NCBI GenBank assembly: GCA_051294375.1
Contig: CM119266.1
Location: forward strand, 222,012-286,011
DNA length: 64,000 bases
Source of the DNA: Paraspadella gotoi
Lineage: Eukaryota > Chaetognatha
Direction of reading: 5' to 3'
This document shows positions 30,501 through 41,309 of this stretch, in pieces. The notes under the pieces were generated by a model. It was not told the origin of the DNA and did not search any database. It saw only the letters and a program-made list of their open reading frames with translations. The translations under genes were made by a program, and so were the position numbers. Position 1 is the first letter of the stretch. Every line of letters starts with the position of its first letter.

Positions 30501-33344
30501 TCAACCGGATCTTTAATCCTCTTCCTCGACTTTACCTTACCCAAATTCTGTCGCACTTACCAATTCACCCATCTTCAGGCGAAGCGATGGACTTCCGCCG
30601 CGGCAGCGAGAGCGGTCTCCGCGTCGGCCGCAGCGTCGTTGGCCAGCGGTTGGCGTCCTTCGACGGCGGGCGGATGATGAGCGGCGGCGGCGGTGGCGGT
30701 GTGGGCGCCGATGCGGCGGGTGGGAAAGGCGGGGACGAGAACTCTTTGGTCGTGACGCCTGACGAACAGGCGAGGAGCAATTCGACCGTTGGGGTTAATA
30801 TGGAGACTATGGGCATCCCTAAGGCCGGCTGCCAGAGGAGGTGAGTTTGGGATCGTGGCGTGGATGGATTTGGGGGAATTGGGTCCGGGGGTGGTTGGAT
30901 TGTTTGATAGCGTCAATGAGAGATGAATGGACGAGAGGAGGATTAGATGAAGGGATGACCGAATCAATATATATATATAATAATATGATATAATATAATA
31001 ATAAGATTATACATGTATGGCTAGATGGAGTGATAAGTAGACGGCAGATTAGTCAAAAGAATGAATATTTAAAAATTTAAATTGCATTATGGCATTTTAA
31101 GGAGTTTATGTCAAAAAAAGTAAATCATCGGACTACTTACCTTGAAATCGTAATTATCGTAAAAAGATTATTCATATCAAATTATTAATAAAAACTAAAC
31201 ACTTGACTAAAAGAGAAGAAAATTTTCATTTTCACGTAAATATATCTGACTATGGCAGCCATTAACATCACAATTATTTAATTTTTTCTTCAAGTTTTTT
31301 TCTTTAAAATGGAATCATTAATAAATGTTACTATAAAAAACTATAAAAAACTATAAAAAATAACGTTCAAGGATCAAATGTCAAAATCGGAAACAGTAAA
31401 AAACAAAACGATTAACACAAAACAATAACAGTAACGGTGTCAACAACAGATTAAAATGGTATCGGTAACTGTATCAATAACAGCGTCATTTTTTAATGTT
31501 AAGAACTTATACATTAAAAACTCTAATATTATAACGTTCAAGAACGTTCAAAGATCAGATGTTAAAAATCATAAAAACCAGGAACACGAAAAACATCAAG
31601 TATAAAATGGAAGCAACATTAATAAAACATTCAAAAATAATATTCAAAAACATAAAATATGAAACAAAAACATAAAATGTTATAAAATGAAATGTTATAA
31701 CCCTAATATAAAAACATTAAAGATATTATAAGTCAAAAAAAGAGCTTAAAAATGTAAAAATTAAATTAAATTAAATTTTAAATTTTTAACTGTAAATGAG
31801 AGAGGGACCACAACGCTAAACAACGCTAAACAACCATAAAACACAATAACGCTAAACAACCATAAATCATAATAAGACTACAACCAACAATAAAATAAAA
31901 TTCAGCACGCAAAATCAATTAAAGACGCTAAACCAGTGGCTGCGCCATTACATGTAAATCGCTTTCAAGGGCTTAAGCTGAACTGTTACTGTAGCACTAA
32001 TATTTTTTTTTCAACTTGCATCATTTAGGATTAAAAACCCGTTAAGGTAGAAGGATTAAAGAAAAAAAAGTAGTAATGAATCTTAAATAGAATATGCTTG
32101 AATAGCATAGTCAATGTCAGTTTGTGCGGGGTAAAGTATTGAAGGATTCGAATCCCCAATAGTTCTATCGAAAGTTATGTTAATTTCGATGGATTTCATC
32201 AGATAAAATGTTTTGAATGTTCCTTTGTCTTACAAAAGGCCTCTTTTTTTATAAAGCCCTCTAGAATAGGGTGAAAATACAAAGAAGATTTAATAGGACT
32301 GTTCTTTTGTTTCAGAAAAGATATACTAAAACTAAATTTCATTGCTATTTTGTTTTAAAAACGCCATCTGGTTTATTAACACCAAAACAGGCTAAAATTT
32401 GCTATTTTGTGTAAAGCGATGCAAGTGAAGATCCAGTGGGTGCAGACAGAAGAGCAAATTTGTATAAAAAGTAAAGGGAAAATGCTCATAGTAAAAAAAG
32501 TAAGAGAAAAATCCTCGTAAAAAGTAACAAGTTATAATGATAGAAAAAAAAATTGAAAAAATTACAAAAATACAAAGAGCTACTTCATAAAGATAGACAT
32601 AAAAAATACACACTATGATACTTAAAAATAAAAACTATAACACACTATAAACCACTAACAGACACTACCTTACAAACAATATAAAACCGTATAAAACGTA
32701 TAAAAACACTCTAACAAAAACAAACAAAATAAATAATTGTATGTGGTCCCTCATTGCGCGATAACAGATATTAGATACTCTTATTAGACTTATATTCTTA
32801 TTGGTTAAATAAATTCCAATAACCTATTTTTACCCATTTAATTAGATTTCCCCACTCTATATATCCATCCTCAATTAAATTAATGTACCCAGTACATTTC
32901 CTAGCAAGATTCCTTTTTTAAAAGTACTTAAGTACTTAAATGTGTTATTGAGCTATAAAAGAATGGTTTTCATTTCAGAAGCGAACACGGAACACGATGC
33001 ACGGCGTCGCGGAAATCCGTTCACTTCGTCGATCACAGAAACTACAGATGGAAGAAGGTGAGTTCATTGGGAAGAATTTCACGGAACAACCACGATTTTT
33101 GTGAATCCAAATGTTAGACATTTAAATAACTTTAATACTAAATTGGTATACGGTTGACAGTAGACTGGGACAGCTGTTTTTGATCTCCGATTATGCATAT
33201 TACACTGTAAAATGCAAATTAGATTTAAGTATCTATCCATTACAGGACAAAGGGACCTCAGGACAGACGCCTTCGTCGTCGTCCACGTCGTCGTCTTCGG
33301 TTTCGGCCGAAGATCACGTGACTTCGCGAACGTCAAAAATGTGA
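16282..33344 (+). CDS. Multi-exon gene: Ser/Pro/Gly-rich protein, C-terminal region
   Basis: Plus-strand exons: 16282-16571, 16957-17146, 25691-25840, 28280-28365 (or 28442), 29994-30271, 30579-30840, 32979-33057 and 33246-33344, with stop at 33342-33344. All joins close in phase except 28365 to 29994, which closes only if the exon runs to 28442. High third-position GC supports coding. Exon 2 is the most structured: PSIRRSANQYKM, then EEEVALYRRRIQKMMRRFIL, a short basic amphipathic helix. Others are acidic or Ser/Thr/Pro-rich (poly-Asp in exon 5, poly-Gly in exon 6), with RKSVHFVDHRNYRWKK before the Ser-rich last exon ending TSRTSKM. It looks like a long disordered cytoplasmic region. The helix faintly recalls the post-TRP-box helix of TRPC channels, but the EWKF and coiled-coil parts are absent, so no family is claimed. 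The 5' end is not found; a possible exon lies at 16053-16108. Confidence 0.6.
17160..17392. repeat. (CT)n and (GA)n microsatellites
   Basis: A (CT)n run at about 17160-17222 starts immediately after the exon donor at 17147. A (GA)n run follows at about 17311-17390. Confidence 0.9.
17700..18745. repeat. 48-bp G/A-rich minisatellite, about 21 units
   Basis: The unit begins GGAGGAGGAAGAAGGGAAGG and continues TGAAAAGTGAAGGGAGTGGG then GGCGGGGA. Units differ by small G-run indels. One strand is almost purely purine, with runs of three to nine Gs. Frames across it (Pro/Ser/Leu-rich on the minus strand) are compositional artefacts. It lies in the large intron after exon 16957-17146. Confidence 0.95.
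18746..19972. other. Pyrimidine-rich intronic stretch
   Basis: From about 19060 to 19965 the plus strand is dominated by T/C runs. A small island at about 19748-19843 follows a CCTCAG acceptor but has no compatible donor or frame. No gene is called. Confidence 0.5.
19973..20362 (+). other. Open 130-codon frame after a splice-acceptor-like site
   Basis: Directly after (CT)n and ATACTCAG, a frame stays open to a TAA at 20360-20362 without an early ATG. It is GC-rich at first, with LLPAFDLTIRSAILWLLLLF (a possible membrane span), and becomes AT-rich and Lys-rich near the end. It lies in the large intron of the 16-33 kb gene. It may be a terminal exon of an alternative transcript or chance. No family recognised. 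Confidence 0.2.
20930..22170 (+). mobile_element. Degenerate non-LTR (LINE) reverse transcriptase
   Basis: SSGVRQGGVLSPYLWAVN at about 21122-21175 is the conserved RT block of non-LTR retrotransposons. It is followed in shifted frames by FNADDIRITL (the [Y/F]xDD catalytic box written as A-D-D), GYGQVLIDICAKYGKV, KTKVMYFGKWQ and DLVDKWTYLGF, all in the order expected of LINE RT palm and thumb regions. Several frameshifts and stops separate these blocks, so the copy is dead. Upstream residues (a VRWNGK-like block) suggest the match begins near 20930. The 3' end is placed near 22170 at a GAATTAAAAAATCGC tail. No endonuclease domain is seen. The clade is not resolvable by eye. Confidence 0.8.
22735..23140. 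repeat. (CT)n-rich tracts
   Basis: Two long CT-rich blocks (about 22735-22945 and 23039-23140) flank a short non-repetitive segment. Leu/Ser and Arg/Glu frames across them are artefacts. Confidence 0.9.
23798..23862. repeat. (GTC)n trinucleotide repeat, about 21 units
   Basis: An uninterrupted GTC run ends at GTTGGGGC. It is one of many GTC/GAC tracts in this window and the longest perfect one. Confidence 0.95.
26660..26901. repeat. (GA)n tract running into a gap
   Basis: GA repeats with CAGA and GATA interruptions end at the 562-N gap. Repeat length probably caused the assembly break. Confidence 0.9.
26902..27463. other. 562-N assembly gap
   Basis: Unsequenced. The unique 70-bp island at 27464-27533 between the two gaps reads DFYDFVMTNLLLDEDGN on the plus strand. 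It could be a small exon of the 16-33 kb gene, but no splice sites are visible. Confidence 0.95.
27566..27716. other. 151-N gap inside a (CT)n tract
   Basis: The gap is flanked on both sides by CT repeats (27533-27565 and 27717-27743), so it very likely contains more (CT)n. Confidence 0.95.
28027..28094. repeat. 68-bp near-perfect hairpin
   Basis: The arms AGGATTGTACCCAC and GTGGGCACAATCCT pair, as do TAGGATTGCGCCCA and TGGGCCCAATACTA, around an AT-rich loop (GAAAATTTTA). It sits about 185 bp upstream of the exon at 28280 and could form in the pre-mRNA as well as in DNA. It is probably a small foldback element. Confidence 0.8.
28425..29345. repeat. About 50-bp minisatellite, roughly 18 units
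   Basis: The unit contains GCACTCTCTCTCGCTCAGGC then AGTTGAGTCGCGGCAGGGAT and a GGAGGGGAG tail, with small indels between units. The first unit overlaps the possible extended end of the exon at 28280, and each unit repeats the donor-like GGCA|GTTGAG. Unit length is not a multiple of three, so the reading frame does not persist. Confidence 0.95.
29346..29960. other. Intronic stretch without recognised features
   Basis: Mixed-composition sequence between the minisatellite and the exon at 29994. I see no exon, RNA gene or repeat I can support. Confidence 0.4.
30841..32978. other. AT-rich intron with imperfect short repeats
   Basis: Rich in short A-rich repeated phrases such as ACTATAAAAA, ACATAAAATG and CGCTAAACAACCATAAA. 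A GGATTCGAATCCCC at about 32140 resembles a pol III B box but has no tRNA-like partner box. Confidence 0.5.
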
Positions 33345-33582
33345 CGAAAAAGTTACAAAAAAAGAACAAAGTAACGCGAGAGATTAAAGGACAAAGTGTA
33401 TTTGAATTCGCGAACAATTTTTTATTTTTATTTTTCGAGTTTTACTGTCTCTAAATGATCTCATGGTTTTGTAACGGTGTATAAATTGTAAGGGATTTGA
33501 TTTTCAAATATAAACGGTGATTCACGAAAGTTGGTTATAACAAATTATTACAAATTTCGTCGAGTCTCATCACCTTTTTTTC

Positions 33583-33588
33583 AATAAA
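33583..33588 (+). terminator. Polyadenylation signal AATAAA
   Basis: AATAAA about 240 bp downstream of the stop codon at 33344. It suits the end of a transcript using the 33246-33344 exon, and lies upstream of the alternative exon at 33664. Confidence 0.5.
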
Positions 33589-33663
33589 GTCTCACCTTTT
33601 CTCACCCGATTAACATCTACGTCGACTCAAGCGCTCTCTACCTAAACGACCCGCCCCCTTAAG

Positions 33664-33813
33664 ATCTCGCCACTCCTTATTTCCGCCGCTTCAGCCGCTT
33701 CATCCGCTCCAGCCGCCGTCGAGCCGCCTCCGTCGCCCGTCAGACATTCGCCGCTTTCGACTTTTGACGCGTCCTCTTTTGTTCGGCGACGTTTGGCGCA
33801 GATTCGATATTAA
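33664..33813 (+). CDS. Possible alternative last exon, 49 aa
   Basis: After the acceptor-like CGCCCCCTTAAG, a phase-0 frame of 49 codons runs to a TAA at 33811-33813. It is Ala/Ser/Pro-rich, then SPVRHSPLSTFDASSFVRRR. The exon ending at 33057 stops in phase 0, so it could splice either to 33246 (ending TSRTSKM) or to this exon (ending LAQIRY). Composition resembles the rest of the gene. It would need a transcript that bypasses the AATAAA at 33583. A different overlapping plus frame and a short minus frame are also open here, so this is tentative. Confidence 0.3.
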   Translation: MSPLLISAASAASSAPAAVEPPPSPVRHSPLSTFDASSFVRRRLAQIRY

Positions 33814-35036
33814 AAACCGCGTCATTCGCATCATTCGCGCGTCACGATTTAGCGACGACAACGACGGCCGCGGGACTAACGGTATTGCCGGTTGGTTTAG
33901 TTGCGACGTTGAGATAATAGTCGGTCTCGGGTTCGAGACTGGAGCTCGACATTGTAAGTTTCATCGCTCGATGTGAATCTTTCATTCAGTTCAGTTTTTA
34001 GGCGTCGTTGAAAAAGAATCGCGGTTGAAAATCTTTTATTTGACAAAGCTCTAAAAGAACTAAAAGAATCTTCCTACAATCTTAATAGTAATACAATATT
34101 AATAAAATCTTGTTTTCTAATTTCACTTTTATCATTTCATTTTCTTACCCTCTCGCCCCATTTCAATTCTTCTGCATCCCAAATAGACGCGCCCTAAGAA
34201 ATTCGTGCGACGCTAAGCAATTTTCCCCGAGTGACATTTTTGATGTCTAGAAAACGATGACGCGCGGAGGTAGTTTTAGTAGGTATTGAATTGGGGCAGG
34301 TGTGACGCGCCTGTACGAAGAAAAAGACTTGGCTTTCAGACGGGCCGACGAAAAAATCTACGTTGGTCTATAAAAAAAAGACCATTTTCTAATTTTTGAA
34401 TGAAAGAAACCAGTAAAGAATATTTTACCAGTGACCGTGAGAAATCTGATTTGAAAAGAGATAAAAATAGGGAAGAGATTCAACCTTTTCTCCAGCTGGA
34501 GTACGCGTACGATTCGGGGTTGGCATCTTCAAAAAAAATGAGAGAGAGAAATGGGGATGAGATGAGGGCGAAAAAGGTGAGGGTCACTGTGAAAAGCATC
34601 GGGTGGGGTTAGAGGGTAAGTCATCGAGTCGTGAGCAAAAGAAGAAAAAATGAGGAAATGTGAAGAGAAGAATAAATTCACGTGAAAAAAAAGGTGAGCG
34701 AGAGGAAAGGTTAAAGCGTTAATAAACGCGCGGGAGAAGGCGGGGTGGATGTAGTGAGGGAAAAAAAGGTGAGGGTTCGATTGTCGATCGTTTAAGAAAG
34801 TAAGGTCCTAAATGAATGGGTTGATAATAATGCTAAAGATTAAACGACGGTCAGTTTGGGATTTAATGTTTTTAATATGCGCTTTGCAAACTTTTGGTTT
34901 AGACCTCAATGCGGTAATTGCCATTTCTGATGAGCGGGGTTTATAAGAGTTTATGAGAGTTTATGTCCTACATTTCTAACATAGATCTACTGTCAATTTT
35001 ATCGTTTCTTCTCCAGTCTCATAATCGTCTTCTTCC

Positions 35037-35205
35037 TTATCGTCGTATTCATCCCCCTATTATCGTCGTCGTCATCCTTAACGTCGTATTCATCCCCCTA
35101 TTATCGTCGTCGTCATCCTTACCGTCGTATTCATCCCCCTATTATCGTCGTGCGTCATCCTTATCGTCATATTCCATCCCCTATTATCGTCGTCGTCATG
35201 CTTAT
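35037..35205. repeat. 46-bp tandem repeat, about 4 units
   Basis: The unit contains CGTCGTATTCATCCCCCTAT then TATCGTCGTCGTCATCCTTA, repeated about four times with small changes. It appears to have grown from a (GTC)n seed. Confidence 0.85.
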
Positions 35206-35295
35206 CTTCCCATCCGCATTTTAAGTGACGTCATTCGTTTATTTAGAGTTTGATTTTCCTCCCATGTCGTTTCTCTGTATTCATCGTTTCCTCTC

Positions 35296-35386
35296 TCTTC
35301 TCTCTCTCTCTCTCTCTCTCCTCCTCTCTCTCTCTCCTCTCTTTCTCTCTCTCTCTCTCTTTCTCTTTCTCTTCTCTCTTTCTCTT

Positions 35387-35428
<42 letters not shown>

Positions 35429-35447
35429 TCTTCTCTCTCTCTCTCGC
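35296..35447. repeat. (CT)n-rich tract
   Basis: About 150 bp of CT units with TTC and CCT interruptions. Confidence 0.9.
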
Positions 35448-38400
35448 AGCCCCCCCACTCTCTTTCCCCCCCCACTCCCTGCGGCGTGAATTCACGCGGG
35501 CCGCCGACGTGAGGGGATCACCAGCGCCTCATTGAATCCCATCCAATTTTCACTCGACGCGTTACGAGTCTCATCATTGTCTCTTTTTGACGTCGTCGTC
35601 GTCGTCGTTGCGTGAATTTTATTGTTATTGTGGTCGTAGCTGCGTTTTTTTTTTTCTAGATAATTATAAATATTACCTCGCCGCTATCGAAGAGTTGTTT
35701 GCGTTATTATTTGATTGTACCACGTTCAAATAGATTAAATTTCTTTTTAATTTTTTTTCACCGTCTGCAATGTACATTGTACAATGTACAATGTAGTCGT
35801 CGTCGTCGTCGTCGTCAGTGTCGTCGTCGTCGTCATTGTCTTCAGTGTTATTTAGACTTATCAGTGTCAGCAGTGTCGGCATTGTCGCTTGTCTCCGGTG
35901 TCATTATTGTTGTAATGCTCGTATTCGAAGTCGTCGTCGACATCGTCGTCGTCGTCGTCGTCGTCGCGCCCCATTGTTATTGTTAACCGCACGAGAGTCG
36001 ATTGTGTTTCGCGGGAAAAAAAAAACGAAATCCATTAAACGGAATAATCGTCGCCGCGCGAGAAGAGAACGAGGAGATAGGAAGGAGAGAGGAGGAAGAA
36101 AGAGGGGAGGAAAGGGGGGCGAGGAAGAGGAGAGGAGGAAAAGTTAAAGAGAGGGAGGAAAAAAGGATAAAGTCGAAGGGCGAAGGGCGAAGGTAAGAAA
36201 GAGAAAGAGTGAGAGGAATTGAACGAGGGGTTGGGAAGGAAAAAGGGAGGGAAGCGGGCAAAGGAGCAAATAGATGAGGGGGAGAAAAGGAAGAGAAAGA
36301 GTGAGAGGAATGGAATTTAAAGGAGAAAAAAAAGGAAAGAAAGGAGATGGAGGAGAAAGTTAGCGGTATAGAAGGAAGGAAGGAGAAAAGAAAAAGGAAG
36401 AAGGAAAAAAAGAGGACGGAGGCAAAAGTGACGATGCAGATTTTACCGGAAAAAGATAATGTGGGCGTCGTTGAAAGATTAAAATTTGGTACAATTAATG
36501 ACATTGACGATCGACGTCAATATGACAAATTGACAACTGTGTTGAGATTAATTACGTTAACGAACAATTCAAGTGGAATAAAAAAAGATAACCACGCATC
36601 GTAAGCCGATGACGACGAAAACGACCCACGATAATCCGCTTCTAAGAAAAGATTGTTCCGCAATAAAAATAAATTTCAAAGATAAAGCTTAAATAATCAC
36701 AATGGGAAAACCCCACAGTTTTGTTTTTAGCCTCAGCCGCTTCGGTTTATTTATCGCCGCTATTGTGAGTTGCTCCTTTGTTCTTGCTTTGTTTCGATTA
36801 TCGCCTCCAGGTTCGCGTGGTGGAAAAAAAAGCTTTTTGTTTTGGGATAAAAGAATGGATAGATCCAGGGTGAAGAAAATAAGGAAACCAAAAAAAAGTT
36901 ACCGACCGACTTTTTTGAAAATTAGAAACGAGAAAAAGTGACAGAAGGGATTTGAGATTAGGTAAAAAAAAAAGATTATTCGAAACAATTACGATCCAAT
37001 CCACATTTGGACAAACAAAAACTTATCTATTTTTTTTTAGCCGCGAGGAAAAGTAAATGCGGCGATTTTTTTCTGAAACCGCGATTTTAACTCAATTTAG
37101 CTTTTTTTGAAAAAACCCGATAAAATGGAACCAAGGTCCAAAGCTAGGGCCACCGTCTGTCACTGGAATAAGAATTTCTTCGCCCGTGAAATTGCAATTC
37201 GTCGGTTGGTAGATGTGAGACCAAGTTGAGAAAGAAGACCCTTTCACCTCGATGGAAGAAAGACAATTTTGATTTTTCTGTCCCCTAAATCTGAAAGACA
37301 AACATTTCCCAGCGCGAGCTATCAATTTATAAAGGAGATAGTTCACGGTTTTATCCTTTTGTTTTCGAGAAAAAAAAAAGTTAAAAAAAAACCCCGAAAT
37401 TTCGTTTTGTTGTGAAAAACAAAGAAAAAGGTAACGAAATCTTTTCATCGACGTTGACAATGGCGGGACGGACGCCGCCTGCAAAATCCTTTCATCGTCG
37501 TCGTCAGCATTGGCCTCATCGACGTCGTACAATGACATCAATGTCGTCGGCGTCGGGAATGTCATTTTTTTCGTCGAGTTTCCCGGTTTCTGTTTTGATA
37601 AAAGATTTAGTTTTGATATTAAAATATTTTTTTAAAGGAGGCGGATTAAAGATGAGAGTCAATGGAGGATTTAAAGCTTAAGAATATTAACTCTTGGTCA
37701 CCACTTGTCTTACTTCTCAATTTGATTCATTGAAAAATTCCGAGGCTTTTTCTCTTTTTTTTTCGTAAAATTTGAAATCATTAATATTCAAATTCGTAAT
37801 AATTCCTATTCAGCGTCATCACCTTAAACACATTCAGGCTTCTTTTTCGAAACGTCATAACGTGACATTTTGCGATGACAACTCGCGCTTCGCTGTCGAC
37901 TTCGTCATTATCATCATTTTGCCATTTTGTTTATTCAGATGACGACGAACGCGCAAGCGTAACGAAGATGGCGTTTGTCGACTTCACCCACGATCCTTTT
38001 TGGGTGCTATCATCTCTCTCCTCCTCTCTCTCTCTCTCCTCCTCTCTCTCTCTCTCTCTCTCTCATCTCTCACCTCTCTTCGCATTGTTCCGAATTTCCA
38101 AGTCGTTGCTAAGCGACAATTTTTCCTTGTTCATCGTCCTAGTTTCCCTTTTGATTGTTATTTTGTTTATTCTCGAATCCCATATGTCTGTTTACTTTTC
38201 CTCGAATTTATTTTTAATTCAAAAATTTATTTTGAAGAATATAAAAACAATATAAAGACAAAATCAGAGTTAACTGATGGGTGAACATCCCAGTACGTTT
38301 GAAGAAAGTTTCTTTGGCCAAAGTGAAAGATGACAGAAAGAAGCGAGTCATTTTTTGGCAGCGAATTTACCGGGAAACTCGATCGTATTTTTTCTCTCTC

Positions 38401-39174
38401 CTTTTTGAGAAACATTTATTTATTATGCCTTTTATTTACGACGCACGCCGGAATTTCTCTCTCTCTCCTCATCATCCCACACCCTCTACTCTCCTCCGGA
38501 CCATCTCTCCTCTCTTTCTCCTTCCCTCCTACTCATTCTCTCTCTCCTCATCATCTCCTCCATCTCTCTCTCTCGATCTCTCTCCTCCTCTCTCCTCCTT
38601 TCATCTCTGCAAACCTCGATTCCAAAACCCAAACATTTCGGTTAAAACTAAGCGAACGCTCGAAGTTCATCACAGGTGCCGGCCGCTCCGCCGCCGAACC
38701 GCAAGACGACGACGACGACGACGACGACGCCACTTGCCGCAATCGAATACGTTGTTGTCATCAGTTAAACTCGAGGTTCATACGCGAAAGTCTCGAGGCA
38801 AGAATGTCAATTATGGTCTCGTGACAAAACTGGTGATGTCCTGATAGCTGTCGTCATCTAAACTGACGTGATGAAAACTGGGGTGAACCGTTCGGCACCG
38901 AGACGCCCTCTCTCCAGAAACATGGAAGAAATATGAAGAAGACGACGACGGCGATGACGACGACGACGACGGCGACAGCGATGGCGATGACGACGACAAT
39001 TTTCCCCGTGAAGAGAGGAAAAACGTAGTTCGACGATAAATCAGAAGAAAAAAAAGGAAATAAGAAGGAAAAGTGGAAATCATTCTTTGAAAGGAGTTTT
39101 TTTGGGGAAGGGGAGGGGGGCGGAAATGGATGAGAACTGGAATGTAGTGAGTGAGGGAGAAAGAGAGAAGAGAA

Positions 39175-39233
39175 GAGAGAGAGAGAGAGAGAGAGAGCAA
39201 AGAGAGAGAGAGAGAGAGAGAAAGAAGAAAGAA

Positions 39234-39269
<36 letters not shown>

Positions 39270-39270
39270 A
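39175..39270. repeat. (GA)n followed by (GAAA)n
   Basis: GA units at about 39175-39222 pass into GAAA units to 39270. Confidence 0.9.
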
Positions 39271-40017
39271 AATTTATAAACAAATAAACAAACAAAGAAA
39301 AGATGGCAAGAAATAAAGAGAGAGAGGGAGAAAAGGGGGAAAGAGAAAAGGGTCACTCACAAGAATTCCTCATTGAGTCGAAGGCGAAAAGGACATTGAC
39401 GGACCCAAAAGGTCAAAAGGACAAAGAGATTCTGGGTCACGTATCGAGTAAGCGGCGTGACGAGGTCAGAGGTCATCGTGGGTGGAAAGGGATGAGGAGA
39501 TGAGCGACCGAAGAAATGATTATGAGGAGAAATAGAAGTTGAAGAAGCACATGTGGAAAATGGATTTTCATTTTAAATTCTCAAATTGTTATTATCCTTT
39601 CATTTTGTTGCGTATTTATTAGCAAAAATCTGTTTTTTCCTTATTCTCAAATTGTAAAAAAAATTGCATCTTAATCAAAGTCCACGTGATTATAAGTACA
39701 TCCGCAAAAAGGTGAGAAAGTATTCGAGAGAAAATTGAAGTTCTCCTTCTAGTTGGAACTAATTAGAAGCGAGAAAAAGTGACAGAAGGGATTTGAGATT
39801 AGGCAAAAAAAATATATTTCTTTATAGATGAAATTATTTTCATTTCACATACCGATTTTTTCAAAAAAATATTGTACGTTCATCTCCAACTTTTATCGAA
39901 GATTCAAAGTATATATTTATGACACATCGTCTCAGATCATATTTCCATAATGTTATTAATTTCAATCTTCACAAACTTTCTCTCTCCCACCCTGTCATAG
40001 AATTCTCCTTCTTTCTC

Positions 40018-40063
40018 CGCCCCTCCTCCTCCTCCTCCTCCTCCTCCTCCTCCTCCTCCTTCC
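40018..40063. repeat. (TCC)n trinucleotide repeat
   Basis: About 13 perfect TCC units. They are followed by a GC-rich island (to about 40170) open on both strands with no splice support. Confidence 0.9.
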
Positions 40064-40270
40064 GCTGCCATTTGGTTGGCAACGCAATTTCCATGGATTC
40101 CCTTTCCAAGGCCTCCGCCGCTCCGCCGCTCCGCCGCCCTGCAGCTCCGCCGCTCCGGTTCCATCGGCTTCTGAATTAATTTACCTGTCGAGATTTTCCA
40201 CCGAAAAGAAAAAAAAAGGAAATTCTTTTGTCCCCCCCCCATTTTTTTGGGAGGGTTGGCTCATCCCCCT

Positions 40271-40345
40271 TTTTATGACACCACAGAGCCGCGACGTCAT
40301 GTTTCCATGACGTCATGTCTTTTATGACACCATATGACACAACAA
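40271..40345. promoter_or_regulatory. CRE-like cluster with flanking TTTATGACAC repeats
   Basis: A perfect palindromic cAMP-response element TGACGTCA lies at 40308-40315, and a one-mismatch CGACGTCA at 40292-40299. Two TTTATGACAC copies flank them (about 40272 and 40321), with a third ATGACAC at about 40333. CREB/ATF-type factors bind TGACGTCA in animals. No start codon of a supported gene is nearby, so the target is unknown. Confidence 0.4.
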
Positions 40346-40585
40346 GCGCCCGTGAGAAACCTTGCATTGCCTCGGAGCGCATTCTTCTTTTTAACATTAG
40401 GCTAAATTATAGTGGTTTATTAGTTTTTATTAGTTTTTATTAGTCCGCGTTATGTCGGATTTAAGCTCATTTCTTGTCAGTATCTGCTTATTCCTCTTGG
40501 TTGTCCGTTCACCCATTTTTTCTGTCAGCAATGAGCTTCATTAAATTCTCCGTCTCGTCCTCCGCGGAGAGGAGAAGAGAATTGA

Positions 40586-40680
<95 letters not shown>

Positions 40681-40682
40681 TA
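40586..40682. repeat. (GAAA)n microsatellite, about 24 units
   Basis: Uninterrupted GAAA units. The Lys/Glu/Arg frame through it is an artefact. Confidence 0.95.
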
Positions 40683-40891
40683 AAGAGAGAATCTTTAACA
40701 CCTTTGATACGATTTCAAGACCTCGTACTTAATCCCTTAATTCTGCACACATTCATACTTACCCATTTCATACTTCACTCCTTCCTACTATGAAATTCAT
40801 TCCACCCACATCCCAACCCAACTCGCCCCCCCCTTTCTAGCAACGAGCTTTCCCACCCTCGCCCGCGGAAGACGGCCTCTCCCATCATCAA

Positions 40892-40927
<36 letters not shown>

Positions 40928-40976
40928 CTCTCTCCTCTCTCTCGTCTCTCTCTCTCTCTTCTACTCTCTCTCTCTC

Positions 40977-41277
40977 TCTGTTCCGCCTCATTTTCGCTAA
41001 CGTTTATTAATAAAATAACCGAGAATGAGTGGTAGGATAGAGAAAGGGAGGAGGAGGAGGAAGAGAAGGTGGAGGTAGGAAGAAGGCGAGGAGAGAAAAG
41101 AAAAAAAAAAACAAGATGAATTCAACGGTTTTTAGGCGACAGAAAACGAATGTCATTCACCATAGAAACGTTCCCCTTTCCTCTTATCTCTTCTTTCTCG
41201 TCGTTCTCTCTCTCTCTCTTCTCTCTCTCTTTCTCTCTCCTCTCCATCTCTCTCTCTCTCTCTTCTCTCTCTCTCTT

Positions 41278-41309
<32 letters not shown>

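Larger units (their letters stand above)
33814..40000. other. Gene-poor, microsatellite-rich spacer
   Basis: No gene model closes here. Contents include a 46-bp tandem repeat (35037-35205), a CT tract (35296-35447), several (GTC)n runs (about 35596, 35796, 35941), purine-rich blocks (36060-36420) and GA/GAAA tracts (39175-39270). Two GC-rich coding-like islands (about 38560-38740 minus and 37092-37565 minus) lack convincing splice sites. Confidence 0.5.

Noticed and set aside
32120-32170. tRNA or SINE at a GGATTCGAATCCCC motif
   Set aside because: Only the B-box-like palindrome is present. There is no A box at the expected distance and no second copy in the window.
33844-33960. Short minus-strand ORF starting MSSSSLEPETDYYLNV
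   Set aside because: Only 36 codons, overlapping a longer plus-strand open frame, with no downstream exon found. Possible but unsupported.
37092-37565. 157-codon minus-strand frame
   Set aside because: It mixes a GAC-repeat-derived acidic start with AT-rich, Phe/Lys-rich sequence. No splice sites or domain were seen, so it is treated as a chance frame.
38551-38742. Minus-strand island with poly-Ser then ERPAPVMNFERSLSFNRNVW
   Set aside because: The composition is coding-like, but there is no convincing acceptor or donor and two other frames over the same bases are also open.
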